Positions 29,607-40,910 of a DNA stretch of 64,000 nucleotides are shown piece after piece. This DNA is from Doryteuthis pealeii (lineage: Eukaryota > Mollusca > Cephalopoda > Myopsida > Loliginidae). The stretch covers positions 89,981,671 through 90,045,670 of the forward strand of contig CM042141.1 of assembly GCA_023376005.1 (NCBI GenBank), read 5' to 3'. A model generated the notes under the pieces. It was not told the origin of the DNA. It worked only from the letters and a program-made list of their open reading frames with translations, and searched no databases. Numbering within the stretch: the stretch's first letter is position 1; every line of letters begins with the position of its first letter. The translations under genes and the position numbers were made by a program.

Positions 29607-30060
29607 TAGGTTTTACGGCATATCAACCCTTTTCGGGTCATTTAATGCCGAATCAAGTCATCTTGATAAATGATTGACACTAAATTGTGTATCAACAAAT
29701 TGGTAGAAACAACTTCATATGTATTAATAAACTGGTTGTTGACCATCAGTCACCGCCTTCTAGCACATATATAATAAAAAGTGTTGGTGTTTGCTATAAG
29801 AGCATTGTGATGGCCAGCTGATTAATTGGATGGGGTCTCTTCGACCGCCCGTCTAGCCCAAGTAAGGGCTTAAGTGGAGAGTTGCATGCTATGGGACCGC
29901 GTAGTACCCGGATCTCAGACCGCTCAGCCACCACAATCCTATCTTCAGGCATTACGGGTCACCACATACGCCCAATAGGTGGCCCCATTGAAGGGGTCTG
30001 AAGAGGTGCAGTCGGCGTATTCTACAGCCCCAGCCGACAGGGCGAGCGTTACAGAATTGT
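29607..30060 (+). repeat. SINE/repeat family D copy
   Basis: Starts TTTTACGGCATATCAACC and CGGGTCATTTAATGCCGAA, continues with CAGTCACCGCCTTCTAGCAC and CATTACGGGTCACCAC. Confidence 0.65.
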
Positions 30061-30460
30061 TATTATTTTTATCAATTGCAGGTGCTCGCTGTTATTGAAC
30101 GCACAATTGAGATACATTTTAGCAAATTTGATCTGAGAAATCGATTATTTCATTGATCTTCTTTTTTTTTTATCTAAAGACAGTTGGTTAAACTGTCCAC
30201 TTATCTCATTGAATGTCGAAATCTAAAATTATTTTTACAAGAACTGTTTTCTTTCTTTTGTTTTTTGTTTTTTTTTTTTTTTGTCTACAAAATCCAAATT
30301 CAAAAAATTAATTATTTTCTCAATTATAGTCTGCTTTTACTTATATATTTACTGCTTAATTTGTTGGGCAAACCCATCAAAACACTTTTTTATTCGATTC
30401 TCCGTCCGACGTCAAATTTCAGACAAACTTTTTTTTTTCCCATATAAAATAACAAGTTGG
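30061..30460. other. T-rich unassigned sequence
   Basis: T-runs and a short tRNA-poor region; hydrophobic ORFs here are composition artefacts. Confidence 0.4.
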
Positions 30461-30758
30461 AGGCACATGGTGTAATGGTTCTCATCGTTGAAAACGGACT
30501 CAGTGACCCGAGTTCAAATCCTGGACGACGCTGTTTGCATTTCACACACCGTTAATTCACTTGGGAAATGTATGCATCCAACCATTCTCTCCCCCCCCCC
30601 AGCTATGGGTAAATAGTAGGACAGGCTGGACTCTTTAACCTTGGTTAAGCAACCGGTCTAGGAGAAGGAAAACTCTGGATTCAAACCTGTTAAATTCCGC
30701 TTAAGAAATTGACCCTGTGTCACATCCTACCTGTGTGGATGGCTTGGTAAATATATAA
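30461..30758 (+). repeat. SINE-A, full copy
   Basis: Head CACATGGTGTAATGGTTCTC and CGAGTTCAAATCCTGG, body CCCAGCTATGGGTAAATAGT, AACCTTGGTTAAGCAACCGG, tail GGCTTGGTAAATATAT. Confidence 0.78.
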
Positions 30759-30962
30759 AAATATCTGCCAGAGGTATTTCCCTTGATACGCCATTTTTAA
30801 CCTCATTTTGTTTTCTTTTGTGTAATATATGAGAGAGAGAGAGAGAATTAAACAAAAGACACGTCTCCTGTTTAACAATTTTATTAACAATCTTTTCGAG
30901 CTTTCTGTCTAACTATTTTATATTTGGATGGAATCAGTAGATTAGTTCGCCAAAGTTTTTAT

Positions 30963-31002
30963 CCCAAGTACTTTCAGCACTTCGAAGTGCCATCATCAGG
31001 GG
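30963..31002 (-). ncRNA. Hammerhead ribozyme motif with long stem II
   Basis: Minus strand: stem I CCC/GGG, CTGATGA (30993-30999), stem II GCACTT/AAGTGC with a bulged U, GAAA (30972-30975), palindromic stem III AGTACT and U as cleavage-site base. Core intact; U at the cleavage site and U opposite the bulge are less favourable. Confidence 0.58.
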
Positions 31003-31010
31003 TGATGTGT

Positions 31011-31665
31011 TTATGTTCCAGTTTTTTTTTCAAGTTAATAGTAGTGAGAGTAACTAGGAGGAGAACTCGTAGAAATTATATTAAGTGGTGTGGGGGTTGG
31101 AAGGAGGAAAATTGGTAGGAAAAGTGTTATAGGCATTTTAAAATGTTAAACAGGAAACTTGTCTTTTGTTTAATTCTACATGCATAAATGAAAGAATGCT
31201 GCCCCCCCCCACACACACATATATATATATATATCTTTTAACTGATTTTCTGATATTTGTTTAAATTCCATCAATATACAACTATATATACGTTTTGTTA
31301 CCTTTCTTTCACTGAGACAGTTACGTACTTGCCACTAACGTCAGTAGTCTGTATTCGAACCCACACAAAAGAACGAATGTTGATTTCAAAGGCAGGTATT
31401 CCTTATTTTCGAAAATTAGCGCTACACAATCTTACTACCCATCTTGTGCCAAACTAAATTCAGGTTAGTAAACATATGTTGTGACATTTCATGTTCGATC
31501 TTTAATTATCGTCAGCTTCATCTGACACGGCCAAAAATTATGCGTTACTCACAAGAATTTGTTGCTTAGTCGGTGGTTGGTCAGGAAAGAATAGTTGAGA
31601 ACGGTGTCTTTTTTTTATTTCGTTTTCCTTTACTTCAGCTTGTATATATCAATATATTTTGAATG

Positions 31666-31670
<5 letters not shown>
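31011..31670. other. Unassigned intergenic sequence
   Basis: Poly-C and (CA)n patch at 31202-31220; no other feature seen. Confidence 0.4.

Positions 31671-31717
<47 letters not shown>
31671..31717. repeat. (AT)n microsatellite
   Basis: Alternating AT run bordering the foldback element at 31720. Confidence 0.95.
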
Positions 31718-31719
<2 letters not shown>

Positions 31720-32096
31720 CAATAATTATGATATTATGGATGTTATAAACTCATAACTATAAGTTTCATGCTTACGCACACTTCAGATGAGTTAAATGGT
31801 TGAGATTTTAAAAACCAGTAGTTTTTTAGCGTTTCTATAAACGTGAACCGTGTTCACGCGATGGAATGTTATAATACTAAAGTTTGTTTGTTTTTTAAAC
31901 TGTGGCTTGTTTAAAATAAACTTTAGCATTATAACATTCCATCGCATGAACACTGTTCATGTTTATATAAACGCTAAAAAAACTACTGGTTTTTAAAATC
32001 TCAACCATTTGACTCATCTGAGGATTGCATAAGCATGAAACTTATAGTTCTGAGTTTATAACATCCATAATATCATAATTATTGATTGTAAATCTG
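31720..32096. mobile_element. Foldback element with 170 bp arms and hammerhead motifs
   Basis: Left arm 31720-31895 and right arm 31920-32096 are inverted copies (ATAATTATGATATTATGGAT at the outside, ATTATAACATTCCATCGC at the inside). (AT)n runs flank both sides. The right arm holds an intact hammerhead core; the left arm has the same motif with CTGAAGT instead of CTGANGA (31748-31792). Confidence 0.75.
32012..32055 (+). ncRNA. Hammerhead ribozyme motif
   Basis: Stem I ACTCA/TGAGT, CTGAGGA (32018-32024), stem II TGC/GCA with loop ATAA, GAAA (32037-32040), stem III ACT/AGT with loop TAT, then UU. A U-U opposition flanks stem II, as in the copy at 28611. Confidence 0.6.
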
Positions 32097-32157
32097 CTCT
32101 GCTTTATTAACATTGAGCAACTTTTTATGCCAATACTTTTCTTATTTATTCTCCATT

Positions 32158-32195
<38 letters not shown>

Positions 32196-32814
32196 ACCGT
32201 TTTAATATTTTTTACTGTCTGAAGAGAGCTGTTTGAAGGCGTTTTTCCCGTGTGACACTTGTTTTGAATTAAAATAAAATAAAAATACCGAAAGAAAGAT
32301 ATCTAAAGGGCGGGGGGTACATTTTAAAATATTTACATTTACTTGTCGATAAAATAACCTGAGTGTGACTTACTTTTAACGCCTTCAAACCACTGAAAAA
32401 AGTTATGTCAATAAAAACGACTTCAAACCGCTAAAACATATTCTAAAGAGGGGGATTAAAGTATTTACATTTACAGGTCGAGAAAAGACTGGGGAGGGGG
32501 GTAAAATATCGCTTTCATATCGCATTAACTTTTCGGAGAAAACACCTTCAAACAGCTCAGGAGTTCATAGCACGGGTCGGATTTTGGGCAGGCACCGCTT
32601 AGCGTTTTTTAGGGCAGGAAACCAGGACGCATTTATGTGATATGCGCCCTTACTTCTATATTTTCTTTTCTCTATTGATTCGTAAATTTATTTTCTCCTT
32701 TTTTCTATTTTTTTTTTTCCATCATTTTTCTTCATTACTTTCTTTCTTTCCTTCTTTCTTTCTTACTGTCATTTCATTCTTACTATTCTCTTTCTAACTG
32801 TAAACTTCTGACTC
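32097..32814. other. Unassigned intergenic sequence with (AT)n at 32162-32192
   Basis: A block TTCAAACCNCT...GAAAA appears more than once (32220, 32390, 32550) in diverged form. No coding signal. Confidence 0.4.
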
Positions 32815-33085
32815 TCTGCTGTGTCCTAGGTATGACGTTAAACTGTATCTGATGGTAAAGTTCTGGGGCGTGGAGTACCCCTTCATCGTCATTACTCCCA
32901 GATCCACTCTGTCCTGAGTGGTAGTACCTGTTAATGTCCATCTATGGGTTAAATAGAAGAAAAAAATGAGTTCAATGCAAATAGAGTTTTTTTTTAAAAT
33001 TGAATACTCATCAAGAATGCATAAAACAAAACGTCCTCGGCATAAAATAACTCAACAAGGGTTGACATGCCTTTAAATCCAACCA
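32815..33085 (-). repeat. SINE/repeat family D copy
   Basis: GTATGACGTTAAACTG, CATTACTCCCAGATCCACTC, CCATCTATGGGTTAAATAGA and tail AAAATAACTCAACAAGGGTT with CCAACCAAGCC. Confidence 0.65.
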
Positions 33086-33318
33086 ACCAAGCCAAACCTA
33101 TCTCTCTGCTTTCTTTCTTTCTTTCTATTCTCGTTTGCACAATAAATGTCTATGTCTTTTGCATTTTGAATTGTATATGATTCACATCGATCCTTTTGAT
33201 CTCAGATAAACAGAAACGTCGGGTAAAATTAGTATGAATCAATTTTTGTGTTATTATTTCACTTCTTGGTCATGACATGTCACAACGTGACCAACGGGTT
33301 GGGTAAAGACCAATATAC

Positions 33319-33612
33319 TGTTACGATTTTAGTGGTCATCCTTTAGGCTTCAAGCAAAAGCGCTTGTCCAGCGGAGATCCTTTGTGTTAAGCACCGCACA
33401 ATCCTTGGTAAAGAATCCTTTTGTTGTTCCTTGGTGCTCCTCAGTCTTGCAGGTCTTTCGTCAATGATTGCAAATGGGCGTCTCTCTGTATCGGCGATTA
33501 AGTAGTTAACCAGCCACGTATTCGGGCTGTTCATTGGTTGAGGTTTAAACCACGTGACCTCGCTTAGTCTATAAATTTAAGTGGTAGATTGCAGCACGGC
33601 ATATATACAACA
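33319..33612. mobile_element. Solo LTR family I, copy 2
   Basis: TGTTACGATTTT start and ACAACA end, TATA-like AGTCTATAAATTTAAG at about 33576, CCACGTGACC just before it. Collinear with 6992-7335 and 42843-43121. Confidence 0.6.
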
Positions 33613-34040
33613 AATAGAGGGCACCTCACGTGGTGTAATGGTTAGCAAGCTAGATTCGCAGACCATTGTTAGTGAGTTCGATTCTCATTGGGTGCCCCAT
33701 ACTTCTGGCCTTGTGCCATATCTAAGCTCAGCTTAGTAAATAACTATATACAACAAATAGAGGGCACCTCGCGTGGTGTAATGGTTAGCAAGCTAGAATC
33801 GCAACCATTGTTAGTGAGTTAGATTCTCACTGGGCACTCCATACTTCAGGCCTTGTGCCACATCTAAGCTACGCTTAGTAAATAACTATATACAACAAAT
33901 AGAGGGCACCGCACGCGTAATGGTTAGCAAAGCTAGATTCGTATACCATTGTTAGTGAGTTAGATTCTCACTGGGCACTCCATACTTCAGGCCTTGTGCC
34001 ACATCTAAGTTAAGCTTAGTGAATAACTATGTACAACAAA
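33607..34040 (+). repeat. Three tandem copies of SINE-B
   Basis: Units of about 143, 142 and 141 bp start at 33607, 33750 and 33892. Each has ACAACAAATAGAGGGCACC, an A-box-like GTGTAATGGTTAGC (lost in part in unit 3: ACGCGTAATGGTTAGC), a B-box-like GAGTTCGATTC/GAGTTAGATTC and TAAGCTTAGTAAATAAC. Tandem arrangement is unusual for a SINE. Confidence 0.85.
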
Positions 34041-34179
34041 TAATCCAACACTTACAATTCTCTTTCTCATATTCCATATATAATGTTGTATTATTGAATT
34101 TTAATAGATTGTTCTAGCATGCTTAAAGTTTCAAAATAGTATCTTTCTTTCTTTTTTCTTTCTATTCTATTTTTATAAT

Positions 34180-34250
34180 AACTGGATGCCCCACATTTAC
34201 GACCTTGTGTCACATCCTACCCGTGGCGAACGCGTTGGATAAATATTTAC
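34180..34250 (+). repeat. SINE-B 3' fragment
   Basis: GATGCCCCACATTTACGACC, TTGTGTCACATCCTACCCGT and GTTGGATAAATATT. Confidence 0.6.
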
Positions 34251-34540
34251 ATATATCAGTGTAAAAGAAAAGAAAAACAAGCAAATATTGGCACCGAAAG
34301 TGTTAACATATAATGTTGCCTTCAACGTAATACACTGAAGGGCAACAAATGGATTGTATTCGTGATTAGGATTTCAAATATCTTTTAATGACAAAAGACA
34401 TGAAAAATCATCAATTAGTTTTGTTCTTTACTCAGGAAGCAACTAAACTAGTTATAAATGAATGAATAGATAAAAATGTGGGAAAGTTTTTACTACTGAC
34501 ATGAGACGTGCAGTTCCCAATTTAGCTTCATAATTCTCTT
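34251..34540. other. Unassigned intergenic sequence
   Basis: Nothing recognised. Confidence 0.4.
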
Positions 34541-35610
34541 TTCTTTTTTCTCCCTATTTATATCATACGTCTCTTTCTTTCTTTTTTCTTTTCTTCCCTT
34601 TTGTCTTTCTATTTTTCTTTCTTTCTCACGGCCTCATAAATTTTACTATTCTATCTATATCTATCTATCTATCTATCTATCTAGTAATGGTATTATGGGT
34701 GATTGAAACTCATAATACCATTACTATTGATTATAAATCTGCTCTGCTTTATTAACATTGAGCACCTTTTTATGCCAATACTTTTCTTTTTATTCTCTAT
34801 TCATTCTATATCTATATTATCTATCTATCTATCTATCTCTATCTCTATATATAGCTCAGTCAGTAGAGCGTTCGGCTAGGAATCACAAGGTTCCTGATTC
34901 GATATCGGCCCTCGCCAACTCAGCGTATGAGTAGCACAAGGATCTGTGTGGTAAAGTGAGGAGCTGATGGTAGGTATGGCGCTCCACCTCAGACGCTAAA
35001 ATAACCTCCTTGGTCTAGCGCTAGTGAAAAGGGGATAGACTCCCTCACTGTCTGGCTGATACCGACATTAGGCCGCCCCGACGACTTTGTGTATATATAT
35101 ACTTTGTATATATATATATGCTTCTTTCTTTCTTTTTTATCCCTTTTTCTTTCTTTCTCTTCTTTTATTCGGATCATTTTCTTTCTCACGGTAAAGTTCT
35201 ACGCTTCTGCTTCATTTCTATTTCTTTCTTTTTTTCATTTCTTTAAAATATTCTCTTTCTGTCAGTAAACGTATACATCTCTGATTTTTCTTTTTTCTTT
35301 CTTTCTCTTTCTTTCTTCTCTTTCTTTTTTCTTTTCTTTCTTCTTTCTTTCTTTCTCTTTCTTTTATTCTTTTTGATAGTTTTTTTTTTTCTCTTTTCAC
35401 TATAAACTTCTATGCTTCTACTTCCTTTTTCTTTCTTTCTTTCTTTCTTTCTTTCCTTCTTATTTTCATATTGTCTTTCCTTCTTTCTTTCTTTCTTTAT
35501 TTCTTTCTAATTCCTTATTATTGATCATGTTATCATCTTCCACAAGATTGTGTGTTTTTTTTGTTTTTTTTTGCTCATTCTTTCTTTTCTCTTTCCTCTT
35601 TGTTTTATTC
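34541..35610. repeat. Pyrimidine-rich (CTTT)n/(CTAT)n region
   Basis: Long stretches of TTTCTTTC and CTAT repeats, interrupted by a SINE-C at 34852-35080. A degenerate 34695 segment (GATTGAAACTCATAATACC) looks like a deleted relative of the foldback at 31720. Lys/Arg-rich ORFs on the minus strand are artefacts. Confidence 0.85.
34852..35080 (+). repeat. SINE-C, full copy
   Basis: TAGCTCAGTCAGTAGAGCG, AAGGTTCCTGATTCGATATC, AGCGTATGAGTAGCAC, GATGGTAGGTATGGCGCTCC and CTGATACCGACATTAGGC. Confidence 0.78.
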
Positions 35611-36760
35611 TTTTCATTTCCTTGTTTCCTTTACCGAAATGTCCCTCTTCAGTTTCAGAATTAATTGCCCAATGTCAGTAAGTAGTAAAATAAAAATGCA
35701 CTAGCAAATTGGTTTGTGAGATTTGTTTGCTAATGTAGTTCTTCTGGTTATGTATTAAATCTGCTTAATCATGTGAAAGGTCACAATAGTAATGGTAGTA
35801 TTGCGTTAGTATAGCATTTAATTCTAAGCTTAACAGCAACAAATAAATGAATTAAAACTTAGTTTAATTCTAACAATTTATTAAAGAACAAATAAAACAA
35901 TGAGTAACAATATAAAGTCCTTCCTGTGAATAGACTTACCGGTGTGATGGAGAAGATATCTGGTATCTTAGGGTGATTTCCTAAAGAGAATTTAAAGTCG
36001 CTGCCTCGGCGGATCTGGTCTGGGGTCTATTCTGTGATTTTGGTATTTTGCGCCCAAACCTCTGGGCTCATCACGTGATTGGTATATCCAATCACAGAAA
36101 GCCTCTCCCTCACTCAACTCCACACACAGGAATTACCATTTTACTGACCCAACAGTAGTGAAGATAAAATTTTGCACAATAATAAACTGGTTCATAAAAA
36201 AAAACAGCTTGCAAACTACTGAGCAAGACGCCCAACTTCCTTTTGAAATTTAAGATTCTTATCCTTTCTCTTTCCTTTCTCTTTCACCTGTTAATATGAA
36301 TCCATCCACATAATTTCAATCATTTGTTGCCAAAAGACTTTTCAGTTAATCACCCTTTTTTTTTTTTTTTTTTTTTTTCAAATTGTGGACAAAGTATTTT
36401 TTAAATATCTGTCCACTTATTTTTCTAACTTCGTGCAGAATTTTCTTATCACAGACGAATGACTATTAAATCAGGTAATTTTCTTTTGTTGTATCATTGA
36501 ATGGAATAAAGTTTATTTTTTCAAACAAGCTCATTTTCTGTTATTCAATTTGTTGTTGTCTAAACAAAAACAAAAACAAAAACAAAAAACAAAACAAAGA
36601 TATTTGAAAAGAAAAATTCGTTTCAGGTAAGTCATAAAAATGCCAGATGTCGATATAAAAGTTGGTCAGAAATCTTGAAAAGATCACCAATAAAATCATT
36701 AAACAGGAAACATCTGTTTTGTTTAATTTTACATGTATAAATGAAAGAATGCTGCGCGCA
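35611..36760. other. Unassigned intergenic sequence
   Basis: 35890-36130 is a slightly GC-richer block with CATCACGTGATTGG that could be part of an LTR; ends not found. The remainder has poly-T and (AAAAC)n patches (36565-36590). Confidence 0.4.
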
Positions 36761-36777
36761 CACACACACACACACAT

Positions 36778-36824
<47 letters not shown>
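36761..36824. repeat. (CA)n then (AT)n microsatellite
   Basis: CA run followed by AT run broken by AATAT. Confidence 0.9.
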
Positions 36825-36889
36825 ATCTCAATGATAAAGTCTCTTATAATATTTCCATAACACAGAGAAAAAAATTTTTATACAGAAAA

Positions 36890-37160
36890 CTTTGCTATGG
36901 AGTAAGGGATATAACTCATATAACATATGTATTTATAACGATATGAGTTATTTCCCTTATATCATGCTCCATTAGTAATTTTGTTGTCTGTGGAACAAGG
37001 GAAATAACGCATTTAAAGTATTTGTCTAAGAGCATGAATGATTTCCCTTATGTTAAAATGTTTCCTCTTTTGAGTTTAAAATATTTAAAAATGAAAACAT
37101 GTTTTGTTATCTATAGTGCAAGGGAAATAACTCGTATAACATGAGAAGTTATTTCCCTTT
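36890..37160. repeat. Array of palindromic AAGGGAAATAACTC units
   Basis: Motif AAGGGAAATAACTC and its complement GAGTTATTTCCCTT alternate at least six times with variable spacers, so each neighbouring pair can form a hairpin. Confidence 0.7.
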
Positions 37161-37506
37161 TGTTATTTTGTTTTAATTTTGCTTAAAACAACAGAATTCC
37201 CAATTCAATTGGCAATAAAGTAGATATGATCAAAGACCGCAAGGGAGGGGCGGTTTTTTTTAAATTTTCAAACTATTACAAAAATCAGGGGATTGTCCGA
37301 TTTTAATGAAATTTTCAGTGTTTCATTCATTAACGAATTCATTTTATAATGAATAGCTTATTTTATTTTTTTTAAGTTTTGTTTTCTGTAAGTTTTTTTT
37401 TTAATCAATTCAGGATGCAAGGGTGGACGACCTTTGTTCATTTGAAGAAAAAAATGTCCAGTCCTTAATTTTTACATTTCTTGAAAGATCAATTCCTGAA
37501 GAACAC

Positions 37507-37616
<110 letters not shown>

Positions 37617-37729
37617 ATTTTATATTTTTGCTTGAAGGCAATTATAAATGCATGTATCGCATAAAATTCGATAATTATAGAAAATAATCTTGACAAGTAA
37701 ATCCCGCAAAGGATGGCTCGCTATGCAGA

Positions 37730-37777
37730 ACACCGTACAGACTGTTTCGACTTTATTAAGTCTCTTCAGCGATGTGT
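37730..37777 (-). ncRNA. Hammerhead ribozyme motif
   Basis: Minus strand: stem I ACAC(AU)CG with CGGTGT, CTGAAGA (37763-37769), stem II GACTT/AAGTC, GAAA (37745-37748), stem III ACAG/CTGT with a one-base loop, A at the cleavage site. Every helix is well paired. This is among the two strongest ribozyme candidates. The surrounding 37690-37925 carries a short ORF without relatives and is probably the body of the same element. Confidence 0.75.
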
Positions 37778-37980
37778 ACTAACGACTCCCCTCCGACAGG
37801 AATCGAAACCGGGACTTCACAGGCATAGTCAGAGACCATATCCGTTCGGCCGCCGGTACATAGCGAACAATCCCTGCGAAATTAACCTTGTCAATGATAC
37901 TATTACACGCCCCTGCCATAGTAGGTAAGTGGACGTTTATTTAGTAAACAAACCCGGCCGTAAGCTCTTCGGCGAAGTGA

Positions 37981-38056
37981 ATAAGATTTTTGGATGTTTG
38001 TTTTTATAGAAGCATTGTACAATGCTTCTATAAAAACAAACATCCAAAAATCTTAT
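37981..38056. repeat. Perfect 76 bp palindrome
   Basis: ATAAGATTTTTGGATGTTTG at the left end is the exact complement of the right end; no loop, centre TTGTACAA at 38015-38022. Confidence 0.9.
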
Positions 38057-38169
38057 ATATATATTTGTTTTTGTTTTTTAATTTTGTAGCGTGTTGATAT
38101 TTTCCGTAAAAAAACCAACTATATTTTGCTTTGAATAGATGCAAAAGAAAATAATTTCTCTTATTCAAT

Positions 38170-38440
38170 TGGCCAATTATTATTCACTTAAAAATTTGGA
38201 CCATATAACCTTAAGGCACCCATTTTCGATTTCGTTTCATTAGGTCATTTTTTTTTTTTTTCATTTACACCGTCAATATCCGGTTGTTTGTCACGGTTAG
38301 GGGTTAGTTTTAAAATAAAAATCCTCAAATCATCTGTTAAAACAACCGGATATTGACAGTGTAAATGAAAAACATGTCCTTTCTTAATCGAGATCAAAAA
38401 GGGGTGCCTTAATCTCAAATGGTCCAAAAATTTAATATTG
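38170..38440. repeat. Imperfect inverted repeat
   Basis: AAAATTTGGACCAT and CCTTAAGGCACCC at the left match GGGGTGCCTTAA and ATGGTCCAAAAATTT at the right. The inner arms are CATTTACACCGTCAATATCC and its complement. Foldback-like. Confidence 0.75.
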
Positions 38441-39660
38441 AATTTTAAACGTCCGCAAAGTGCCATGCTGAACTTAATATTCTAACCGTAGATTAAGCTT
38501 TATTTAATTTATCTAAAAATGTAAATTTAAAAATACGCAGTTTTGTGCAACATATTTTCAAAGATTTTTATATATTCAAAAAATTATTACTAACGATTAT
38601 ATTTTGGTGTACGGATCATCAAACGTATTTTTAAAAAATTATCTCTCCTGGATCAATGATATACACAGCATAATTTTACAATACGGGCTACCATATATTT
38701 TCATTTATTTACAAGCAAACCTCTTGTTTATTCGTTTTGATTGTTATGCATATATTTCCCTTATACCATGGTTTTTTTTAACAAAGCCACTGAAAAGGGA
38801 ATAGAATAATTCACGAATTCATTTTCAGATGTTCAAATTTGCGTCTTGATAAAAAAAAAAAAGAAATTCATTGAAGTTCCCCCAATATTTCTGGGAAATA
38901 TTGAAGGTCAAATTTACCATAAAATAGATTTTAAAAAGATATTTTTTACGGTGTTTGAGAAAATAATTCTTTTAAAAGAAAAACACAGGAGATGTTTGAC
39001 ACGACATTTTTCTCAATGAGTTTTCAACTAGAAGATTCCAGAATCTTTCAATCTTTGCTACAAGTCACAAGGGAGCATAACTCTACCTTTTCACTGCAAT
39101 GGTCTGAGCGAATGTAATTGCCTGGTCAATCGGTTTGCACCTGGAGGCCGGGCTGCACGCAGGATGTGCATGGGTGGCAAATGTGGACCTGGAAACAAAA
39201 ACAGGATATCGCATTGAACTGACCTTTGGCACCTAAAGATGCAGGTGTACATTTGACACTGTGTAGGCGCAGAAGATCTGTAGGCATAGCCCATAACCAA
39301 TGAAAACAGGCTGCGTGGGCGAAGAGGTGTGTCTACAGAAAAACTGCGTAGGTGTCACGATCACCGTGAGTTGGACTATAATTTTTTAAGAATTAAAAAA
39401 AAAACCTATTGAAATCAGTTTAGAAACAAAGATCAGATTTGAGATCGCTTGCCGAAAACTCCTAAAGGCTCCTTGTAGGCGTAACCCCTGCTAACGACTC
39501 TCAGTCTGCACACTAACGAGGAAATAAAGATATAATCTTATACTTTTATAAATACAAGTGTTTGTGTTCTTTGACAGGTCCAGTATATAACACGAATACA
39601 TCCCAAGTCAACAAATTGGAAATTGGCTTAAAAGTTTAAAGTTAACATTAAGTGTTGGGT
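38441..39660. other. Unassigned intergenic sequence
   Basis: No repeats, exon motifs or RNA signals recognised. ORFs of 66-69 codons here are judged chance. Confidence 0.4.
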
Positions 39661-39665
39661 GCCTC

Positions 39666-39668
<3 letters not shown>

Positions 39669-39702
<34 letters not shown>
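39669..39702. repeat. (AT)n microsatellite
   Basis: Alternating AT run. Confidence 0.9.
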
Positions 39703-39703
<1 letters not shown>

Positions 39704-39989
39704 GCTGCTACAACTCGCCATATGTGTATATAAGGTACCACCAAAATACGTCACGTGATCAGTTTAGGCCATATTAAAGGAAGAAACGTAAATATTTTTT
39801 TTATTTTTTTAGAATCTTGCAAAAAAAAAAAACGAACATAAAGAGTTATTACGAAGAAAAACAGTTAATTCAAAGATCAAATTATCCCATTGGGGGAAAC
39901 TACTTACTATCATCTTGAGAAATAAGTAAAACAGTCCGTTTTTTTACAACAGGGTCAGTTTCTTTATAAATATTTTTATCACACTTTTT

Positions 39990-40270
39990 TTTAGTCATTC
40001 CTGAAGGGGAATGCAAACGGGACCACACATGTTTTGCACTGGCCATTGTATGAGCTTCGGTTTGTCCGTAGCTATCCACATAAAAAAAAAAGACTTGATG
40101 TTAATCCGGCCGGCTGCATGATCCGAAAAATAAACAATTACTTAAAAAAAATATTTACCCAACTCGTTCACCACGGGCAGGATTTGACACAAGGTCACAA
40201 GTATGGGGAATCCAGCGAAGATCGAACTTCAGTAGAAATGGATTTGAGAGACTAACTTGCAAACCATTAC
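39990..40270. repeat. Family E fragment followed by antisense SINE-B
   Basis: GGGGAATGCAAACGGGACCA and TATGAGCTTCGGTTTGTCC (family E), then CCACGGGCAGGATTTGACAC and AACTTGCAAACCATTACA (SINE-B reversed, 40153-40270). Confidence 0.6.
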
Positions 40271-40910
40271 ATATCGACATAAAATGAATAATGATATAAA
40301 TAGTTACTAAATTAGGTCACATTCTCTTCTGATGACCCCAAAACCAAATACATAACAAATCAAAAACAAAGATAACAAGACAATCATGGAGTTGAACTTC
40401 TCGTCGGTTTTGCTATTGGATCGAAAAGAATTCTACAGTCCGCTCGTTTCACTTATTAAGTAAATTTCTTTTTCGTCATTAGTTTTAAAATCACCAAATG
40501 ACGTCATATGAGATATGACGTTCTCTTAGAAACGTAACGGATTTTGTTAATAATATGCATTTTCGACCAGAATTTCGGTAATGGTAGGTAGCTTAAATAT
40601 TTGCTTAAAATTTTGGGATCATTTTTAACGGGTCATTTTTTAGATATTAAAGAAATTTGAATTGATCGGCAATTAACATTCAAAATCCGGGTTTATTATT
40701 TGTTACACCGCTAGTTGAACTTTTATTAGTATTCCTCGTATTTTCATCGAAACATGAAAAAGAAACTTACGTTTTTAGGTACTAACGAGAAAGTTTAATT
40801 TACTCAAAGTAAACCAAAATATTTATTTTGAAAAAATGACTTGAAAAAAAAAATGACTGCTCAGTCCATCCCCGATGTAACTGTTTTATCAAAAACAAAT
40901 TCGAAAAAAA
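40271..40910. other. Unassigned intergenic sequence
   Basis: Nothing recognised beyond AT-rich non-coding sequence. Confidence 0.4.

Noticed and set aside
33607..34040. CRISPR array
   Set aside because: Units are 141-143 bp SINE copies without short repeat-spacer structure, in eukaryotic DNA.
35000..35400. Lys/Arg-rich minus-strand ORFs
   Set aside because: Pure translation of (CTTT)n tracts.
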